Below are positions 35,901-44,900 of a stretch of DNA of 64,000 nucleotides, in pieces. Source of the DNA: Oegoconia quadripuncta (taxonomy: Eukaryota; Arthropoda; Insecta; Lepidoptera; Autostichidae). Numbering within the stretch: the first letter of the stretch is position 1; every line of letters begins with the position of its first letter. Made by a program: the position numbers and the translations under genes. The stretch lies in the NCBI GenBank assembly GCA_949316235.1, contig OX438748.1:36114036-36178035 (forward strand), in the 5' to 3' direction. The notes beneath the pieces are model-generated. The model was given only the letters and a program-made list of their open reading frames with translations, made no database searches and had not been told where the DNA came from.

Positions 35901-38900
35901 TTAGTGGAAGGAGCCGTGGCAACACCATTTCTTTCACCGACCATCAGTTGTGTTGTCGTATTCTAAGGTCAGTCATGTAGACCTTATCCTAATACTGTAC
36001 ATTTCAATTTCATGTACGAGTAGTTTATTAGGGATTATAGGTATGACATAACATACATGTAGAGTTAGGCATTTTGCTGTTATAATGATCACTTTCCACC
36101 AAGTCCAACCCAACAAAGCTCTGCTGTGTTCGAATATCAAGCATCTCATATGGTGAAAACAAGATAACCAGAGACATTAACGAGGTTGGCACTCCGGGTG
36201 GACGATGCTCCATCTCATCTTTGTGTAACATCAGGTCAAATGACGGTGTATAAAGAAGTGCTTAAAGAAAATGCGATGTGTGATACCTTGCGCGGGCGCC
36301 CAGCGTCGAGCGGCTCCCCAAGGTCAGCCCTCCCCTCCCCCTCGCCCCCGTCCCCGTCCCCCCCGTCGCCGGGGGAGCACCTCCCCTCGCCGTCCCCCTC
36401 CCCCTCGCTGAGCGCGGCGTGCTCCTGCTCCGGCTCAGAGTCGGAGTGGACGCCGTGCTCATTCTTCAACTCCACGCGATCTGTGGACAAAATGAGATGG
36501 CCATATCAGACGTATTGTTTTACTCCTTCGATGCTGGTGGAAATGCTGACACTACCCTTTTCCTGTACCCCTGCGTTTGACCATCCAAGTCGCGGCCGAG
36601 GACCACTCGCCAGGCTCCTCCCATCACTCGTCACTAGCGGTTGCCAATATACGAAACATTATCAGGGGTTCTATTACATAACTTCATCGTTATCGTCATC
36701 GGTTACGTTCTGACATGTGATTGGTTGGGTCATCACTCGCTCGGCAATTTGATGGTTTCTCATTGGTCAACGTAATCGATAACGAATACCGATGAAATTA
36801 CGTAAGGCAGGTTTGATTATCTATAACCAAGGAACATTTCTATCGTAAAACATAAATAATTCTACATAAAATGAATTACCATATTCTTTTTTAAATTATT
36901 ATTGTGATTACAGGACTCCATATAATAACGTTACATTCGTAAAATCCAGGTCTAAAGTTATACAACCCAAATCATAGTAGGTATATACAATACTAGCTTT
37001 CCTCCCGCGACTTCGTCCGCGTGGAAGATTTTATCAAAATACAAACAACAAACTTTCATCCCCTATTTTATCCCCTTGGGGGTAGAATTTATCAAAATCC
37101 TTTCTTAGCGATGCCTACGTCATAACATCTACCTGCATGCCAAATTTCAGCCCGATCCGTCCAGTGGTTTGGGCTGGGCGTTGATAGATCACTATGTCAG
37201 TCACTTTTGAGTTATATATATTATTTAGATTGCTGTATGTAGGTGATGCAAGCTATTAACCCGAGGCGAGAAAAAACGACGAGTTCTATAAATTTGACAG
37301 TTTGTATATCTGTCCTGTGCTCGTGGATCTGTACTTACGAACGAGTGAATCGATTTTGATATATATCTTCGAAATAATGAAACATGGGACAGATTACCCA
37401 AGCTAACATTATCTGGTTTCTTTACAATTTCTCTGCCCCATCATTGGTGTACTTTTGTTGAACTCAAAACTTCGATTATGGTCCCGATCGCTTTCCTAAT
37501 CAACTGGCCAAAGTCAAAAATGCTTTATTTTGTAGGGACATAGAGTACACGTAAAATATTGAATTTTACATTTTTTAAGCTACTGCTTGTTCAAAATGCA
37601 ATTTTCCCCTGACAAGAATAAGCAAGAAACTCGAGAGGTTGTTCTTTTTAAAATAAGTTTTTATATTACAAAAAGGCACAATAGTATTTCATTATTAAGT
37701 AATTGTGAAATAGCCTGGCATGAGAACGAGCCGGTTATGTCCAGGGATGATTATCATTTACATAATCGGGTATTTTATAATATGCTTTCTTAATAGCTCT
37801 GTTTTATAGTATCTTTAAATTTATTGAAAGTATATCAACTTGGGCAGGGTAACGGCAGATGAGGTCTGATAAAAAGTTTATAAATTACTACAAGTTAAGT
37901 AATTAATATGGTAAGTATTCTGCAACTGAATGTTTTGAATTGAATTGTTTGTAAACTTTATTAGAACGCTCCCCTCGTGGACTCTTACACCAGTCGGATA
38001 ATCCGCGCCAATCGACTATCAATACACTCTAATGTTCCTAGCCGTTTCATTAAATTGGAATCAGCCGTCAGCGCGTGTGAGCACTACAACGACCGCGAAA
38101 TAGATTTCCCGTCCCGTAACACGACTTTGAATGAACCTTGGAACGAATTAACCGCTTTGTTTTGGGCAATATTCAGGGCGAAAGGGTCTGTTTCCAAGCG
38201 TTTCCAAAGTGTCGCTAATCGCTCAGAAGTATCGTTTTGAGATAATGGGAGTGAAATAAGATCCCATACATGCATGACTGTATCGCATTAGCACGTTTAG
38301 CCTACCCAGATACACGTGACTCTTTCAGCTCCTTTTTCAACTGTGTCGTGAATCGGAGAATTATTTTCATTTTCACGACCTGTTTGGTTTAGTGGTTAGA
38401 AACGCTGACTGCTGTACCCAAAGATCGCGGGTCCGAAACCCTCTAGGGGTATATGTTTGTATGATGAATACGGATATGTGTACCCGAGTTATGGATGTTT
38501 TTCATTTATATTATGTATTTATTTACAAAAAAAGATATATTTGTGTAGTATATTAACCAACTGGTATCTATAATACAAGCCTAGTCGCTTAGTGTGGAAC
38601 TAACTGTCGCTGTGTGTACATACACACATCCTTGAACATCCAAGGATAGATATTGTATATGGTAGTTGCAAAAGCCAGGTGATCTCCCGCTCTGACACAA
38701 GAATAGTATCATGAGAAAGTCGTTTCAAATCGCAGTAGTGCACGATGTCCTCGAGCCCCGTTCCCACCGCGCCGGCCCGTCCCGTCGCTCCAGCGCACGC
38801 TGCGCTCCACTCCGCACTAATTGCGTCCCCCGGGATCATACTGGACTCTATTCCGTACACAGTAAAGTTCACATTGAGATCGCACCGGTGCTGGCGCGAG

Positions 38901-41900
38901 TCGCCCCTCGCTCGTCAGCACAGAATACTCTTTTTGTGAAGCACTTAACGTCACTTGATGTTATTCGTTCCACCTATTTATTTGTACTAATTCCATTTTT
39001 ACATTTTTGTTACGAGGAATTAAAAGAGATCAGCGGCACAAAGGGATCGACAAACATGCAGCTAATAAAGCGCCGAACGTTTATTGTATTCCGGAACTTA
39101 TTGGAGTCATCGAGCGAGGCTCGCGAGGGGACGCGACAAAGGAGCGCCATGTTAATATTAACATCGCGTTAAACAATTTGTATCTGTTGGAGCTTGTCGG
39201 AGCTCCCGAGTACTTGGCGAGTGCGAGGCCCTTCATTACACTACAGCCGACAGTATAATATTACACACAACTCTGTGTGGGTTCTCATGACTCAGTCGAT
39301 GTTACCTCGCGGGGGCCGCAGTAGTCGGGTAGTGATTTGATAGAAATGTCACGACCTTGTACAGAGCTTCTGACAATTAACAACCGTCACGACCCATCCT
39401 CCGCGTTGCTGGCTGCTCTGTACACTTGTCTTGTTTGTTTAGGGAACTATCAAGACATTGCTTATCAAGTGGCACTGTTCATATGGATCCAGTCGCGTAA
39501 AATGTTCTAAAATAAAATAGTACAGTTTAAACGTAGGTAATTTTAGAACAAAACTTATTATAGAGTAGTAAACAAGATAATAATTATTTATTTAATTCAG
39601 ATTTATAATCCATTTTTGTCAGTACACCGTTTGCTTGGCTGTAAGTAGAAGACAGAGATGCAAACCTGGTAATATTAACTTTAGATATTCATTAGTTTAT
39701 CAGAAATTTCTTTTAGATCTAAGAAGCCGCGGGACAGCTTTGTTACATATATTAATATTATCGATATCAAATATTTAACTTTTAAGACTTCTTTGTATTT
39801 CTTATAAAATGTTTATAATTCATTTCAATTCAATTTGTTTATATCATTCTCACAATAAGCTTACAGCGATACAGTCCAGAATATAATTAAAAACAGGCAC
39901 TTATTTGTGAGAATCTGGTGTCTGTAGAAGGATAAACCTGTGTTACAGATCACCAGGGTCTCACCCCTCCACAGACTTTAAAAACATTTGGGTTATACAT
40001 AATGTATACTTATTTGATTCATATTATATTTATAGAAAATAATTGCAACTGTGTAAAGCCGGTGCGAATTGCTAGTATTTATTAAGCATTGAATAGGTAC
40101 TGTTTATTAAGCGTCGTCGGTGGCTCAGCGGTTAAGACGTTACCAATTTGGGGAGTCCGGATTCGATTCCCAGGCAGGACATGTACCAATGTGTTTTTAA
40201 ATTCAATTTAATTGCTTTTGTGCATTTATCCGACTGCTCTTAAACGGTGAAGGAAAACATCGTGAGGAAACCTGCATGCCTGAGAAATAAAAATTGTAAG
40301 GCATGTGAAGTCCCCAACCCGCATTGTGCCAGCGTGGGGGACTATGGCCCCATACTCCCTCACGAGGGAAGGTCCTATATCCCTGCAGTGGGATGTTTAC
40401 GGGCTGATGATGATGATGATGATGATTTTCGATGTCGTGCTTTCATATGGACACCACACGATGACATTTATTTATTGTTCATTATTGTCAGTCCCGCTGT
40501 CCCGATATATCGTTTTACTTCACGCCTGTATTATTTAGGTCACCATTTTCTACAACTATATACTAACTTTATTTTTTTTTCTAAACATAATTACCCGACT
40601 GAAGAGCCGTTATGTTTTTCGCGCCTATCTATGTATGTATATGTGGGATACTTTATTCCGTCGTAGCACTCAAACCGCTGGATGGATTTTAGTTGATGAG
40701 GTAACTTTAGATTCTTGGTGACAGTCCGAGTGTCATAGGATAGGTTACGTACGTAAAGTAAATGTAAAGGCATGAAAGTAAACGTGGCCACACTAAGTAC
40801 CTATCGTAGGAAAGGGTCATCATGATGAAGATACTGAAAATGTATATTACACGTGACTCTACTGTGCAACAGGCGTGCGGAGAGCTCCTAAACCATATCG
40901 GCGTTTACACCTTTGTCGGTCGGATTTTGTAATTATTTAATTGTGTGTTTATTTGTTTTATTACATTAACATTGAAGTCACTTCCAACAAAGTCCAAGCG
41001 GACGATCTCGACCGGCCGGTGCGCGACCCTTCCCGCTGCAAATATTGAGAATAACAAATCTAACGTTATTTGCTTCTTAAGGGTAACAAAGACTGCAGTG
41101 AGCTACACCCGTTACCTCCAACATCGGATACAACTTAAGGCGACACATGAGTCATAATATTTTGTAATAACATTAAATCTTTATTATGTTTCGCTCCTCG
41201 ATCTATAATGGCGGATGAGTTCTTTTACCGTAAGGAAAAACATAGGGCATATTAGGTAAGTAAAATAGAAGTTATTGACACAGGTAGTTTAATTTTTTTT
41301 TTCAAAACCATCATCGACCTACGCGCCTCCCGGAGATAGATATGCGACTGGCGGGATTGATTTTGTTAAATTTATTTATTTATTTTATGAAATGTCTAAC
41401 ACATCAACATGGCGCCACGTGTGTCGGCGCAGCACCAACAAAACCGCAGGTGTGGCGTGTCCACCTCTGATCATTACTCTGGCGGCCATCGCTCTACTAG
41501 TATGGATGCTGTGAGGACCAGCTGGGCAGTCCTCAGGGTCAGAGCAATTATGTTCTCCAAACTTGATGATGTACTTTAACATTTTTTTATATTTTTGGTG
41601 TTTTCTTTGGACCGTCATTCTGTCATTATTCTCTTAGTTGGTGTGATCTTATTCTATTAGTTATATTTCCACGTGATACTTTTTATGTAAATTCCACATC
41701 ATTGTGTCTATCTCTCTAAAAAGCTTTACCATAATTGTTCCTAATTATTCAAATATAAAATGTTAATAACCAAAACGTACGTCCTGTATAAAGAGCTTTA
41801 GAAAGATCCAACTGGAGATATTATGTAAACTGTGCAGTACTCTGTAAATAGTCTCATATAGTTAGTCGATAAATACACGGCTCGTTGCTAGTGTAGATGT

Positions 41901-44900
41901 GACCCCGTCTTTGACTCAGTACGGCAACATACGAGTACAACACTGAACCAACTCGTTACCACCGGCCGCGGTCCCTCTCAGCTGTCGGCGGCTCTCGGCG
42001 CTCCGCTAACACAACGGGCACAATAATTACAGATTTTGTGCTTCCCGTAAGTACGTACTTATAGTCGAGGCTTATCAAATTTTAATAAGCAATATTTTGG
42101 TAGCACATAATAGAGTTCGCAGCGGGAGAGCGCCGTAGTGCGGTAATTGCGCGGTGAAGCTGCTCACCCGCCACAGTCTACTGAACATTAACAGTGCGCC
42201 ACTGTTTTGATGTCGACGACTTGTGAACTAGAGATATCTGAAATATTAGTGTTTGGTTGTGCCAAATATTAAAAGTTTAATTCTTGAAACAACATCCACG
42301 GTTCACCCTTATATACAGGGCGTCCCAAAGTTATGGGACATGAAGGGGAAGTACCTTAAATATCGTAGATAGTGAATTTTGCTCAAAGAAGACTTTATGT
42401 TATTTTTAAAAGTTAGTAATTCTGCATTCATAGATTTTCTAAAAATTATTTGCTTCGGCTGGGAATCGAACCGACTCAAATGTGAAAAAAAAAACACCCT
42501 ACTTTTATGATGCCAATCGAAAGAATAGCTAAAAAATAATAACTCTGCCTAAGTAACATAGTATTTTAAAAGAAAGGAACAACGTGAAATTAATCATTTT
42601 AATCAAATAAAAAACATACATGAAACTGCCGTAGTCAATTAAGTAGGTATTTTTTTGTAAATTAATTAATTAAATGCTCAAAATGTGATCCCTCTTGTCT
42701 TACGCAAATCGCCAATCTTTTAATGAGCCCGCTGCCTGTTGATTTTTGTTGTTTCTGTTGAATACAAGTTTTATCATTTCATCTACACGTGCACTTATAA
42801 TAAGGAAAACTATGTTAGTACCTATTTTATGAAGTGGGTACTTATTTACGAATAATCAATGCTATCTTTGGAATGATAATATCGCTACTTTTCGAACGTC
42901 GTCGGCAATAAATAACTTTCTTGAAATTTGACTCAATCATTTTATGTTGTTCCTTTCTTTTAAAATACTATGTTACTTAGGCAGAGTTATTATTTTTTAG
43001 CTATTCTTTCGATTGGCATCATAAAAGTAGGGTGTTTTTTTTTTCACATTTGAGTCGGTTCGATTCCCAGCCGAAGCAAGTAATTTTTAGAAAATCTATG
43101 AATGCAGAATTACTAACTTTTAAAAATAACATAAAGTCTTCTTTGAGCAAAATTCACTATCTACGATATTTAAGGTACTTCCCCTTCATGTCCCATAACT
43201 TTGGGACGCCCTGTATACACAAATGCACCTGCTAAATAATCGGATCAATAAATAATTTAAATTCATTTGCATCCCAAATTTCATAATATGCAGTTGATTA
43301 CAATTTTATTACTTGTTAAAATCTATGTATGTACCAATCAGATCACCCTACCACCACCATATGAAACCAATCATAACTTCAATAATCATAAAATACAATA
43401 TTGTGAAGTTGGTAATATAAATGCTACTCGAAAGACTGTCTGTTCTATCATGAGACACTGGTATGTTCGCGTACACTGTGGCGCCGGGAGAGCTCGAGCG
43501 CGGTCAGCACCGTGGAGCGCTAGTGCACTGCAGCGACCCGACACCATCTGTCTATCTCATCGTTTCCTCGTCTTGTCTTGACAGTGAGAGTGAGAGAGAA
43601 ATTGGACCGATATTCGAATAGCTTCCATCCACAGGAATTAGTTCATCGTTCAGCCTGAATTACTTGAAATATTTGGATGAAAATCATCATCAGCCGTAGG
43701 ACGTCCACTCCTGAACATACATCTCCCCCATAGACGCCCTGTCCATTGCTATTTCATCTAACACCCTGAGGTATGTCGGTGACTTTCTTCTTTTACGGGT
43801 TACTTCATTATGATACGATCTCGTAGCGAAACGATGAACATCCACAGCCCGTTGCGTGACTTTGAGCTTTCGTATGAGGCCCATAGTGATACAGCACGTT
43901 TCAGTCCCATAAGTAATCGCAGGTTACACACATTGATTAAAGCACTGAGGTATTTTGGACTTTGGAAAAAAACAGTAACCCGGAAGCGGCTTTCCGGAAT
44001 CGAAATTGGTATAAATAAATTCAAATTTCATTTTGTTAGGATTATTGAGTAACGCACGTTCAAATATCCACAGGTTATTCTATTTGTAATATTTGTAAGA
44101 TAATATTAAGGTTATATACATTACATACAAGTCATTGAAAATAGTCGATAGTGCGTCGTTGCAGTGCATAAGTGACGTCACACTTGTGCGTCTACGCATC
44201 GCCAATATCCCACAACGCGGTCGCGGGGGGCCGGCCGCACCCACTCAATGCTCAGTGAGGCCGCCCCACGCTGGGCCGCCCCACGCTGGAACTATTTATT
44301 ATTATTCAATTGGAGTTCAGCAAAGCCGCTTAAACTAAACAACCGCATTATTTACAAAAATAATGACTTCGTCGACCAAACATAACTGCGCATAAGTAGG
44401 CCAAGTTCTCCAAGGGCTGTTTAGTTAACAATAACGGTGAAGATGTCGCAGAACATTAAATATAGTCGATTTCACTGTCAGGTATAATTTACGAAATATT
44501 TGCTTAAATATTTAACTGATTTACATCACCCTGCCTAGCTTTTTCGATGAGTTATCTACGAAAACGGAAAATTAAAAAAAAAAACTAACAATTTTTGCTA
44601 TGTTTAAGGAACGACTCTCAAATTAATCTTTTCACAATTTTATCACACAAGTTCTTAAGGGCACTTCGTATTTCACTACGATCGATGGTAACATACGGAG
44701 CGACAGACACTCGTGACGAAATTATAGGGGAAACGAAATATGCACAGAATAAGGAGGAACCGCTTTGTATCGTGAGCGGCGTTGTTTTATATGTTTTAAG
44801 AGAGAGGGTAACCAACTCCGTTATCCACGTAAAGTCATAAAATACATATTTTAATTTATTAATTCCACCCTCCAATCAACGGGGGAATCAACGAGTACGG

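Larger units (their letters stand above)
35252..36286 (-). other. hbn: hbn intron 2
   Basis: A one-kilobase intron holding the GCGACAG minisatellite next to exon 3 and a SINE A fragment (35680-35770). Otherwise nothing recognised. Confidence 0.75.

Noticed and set aside
36186..36713. 175-codon plus frame
   Set aside because: Antisense to hbn exon 2; serine/proline bias is the mirror of the acidic linker.
40110..40182. tRNA gene
   Set aside because: A and B boxes are present, but the acceptor stem does not pair properly and a SINE body with a GAT tail follows.
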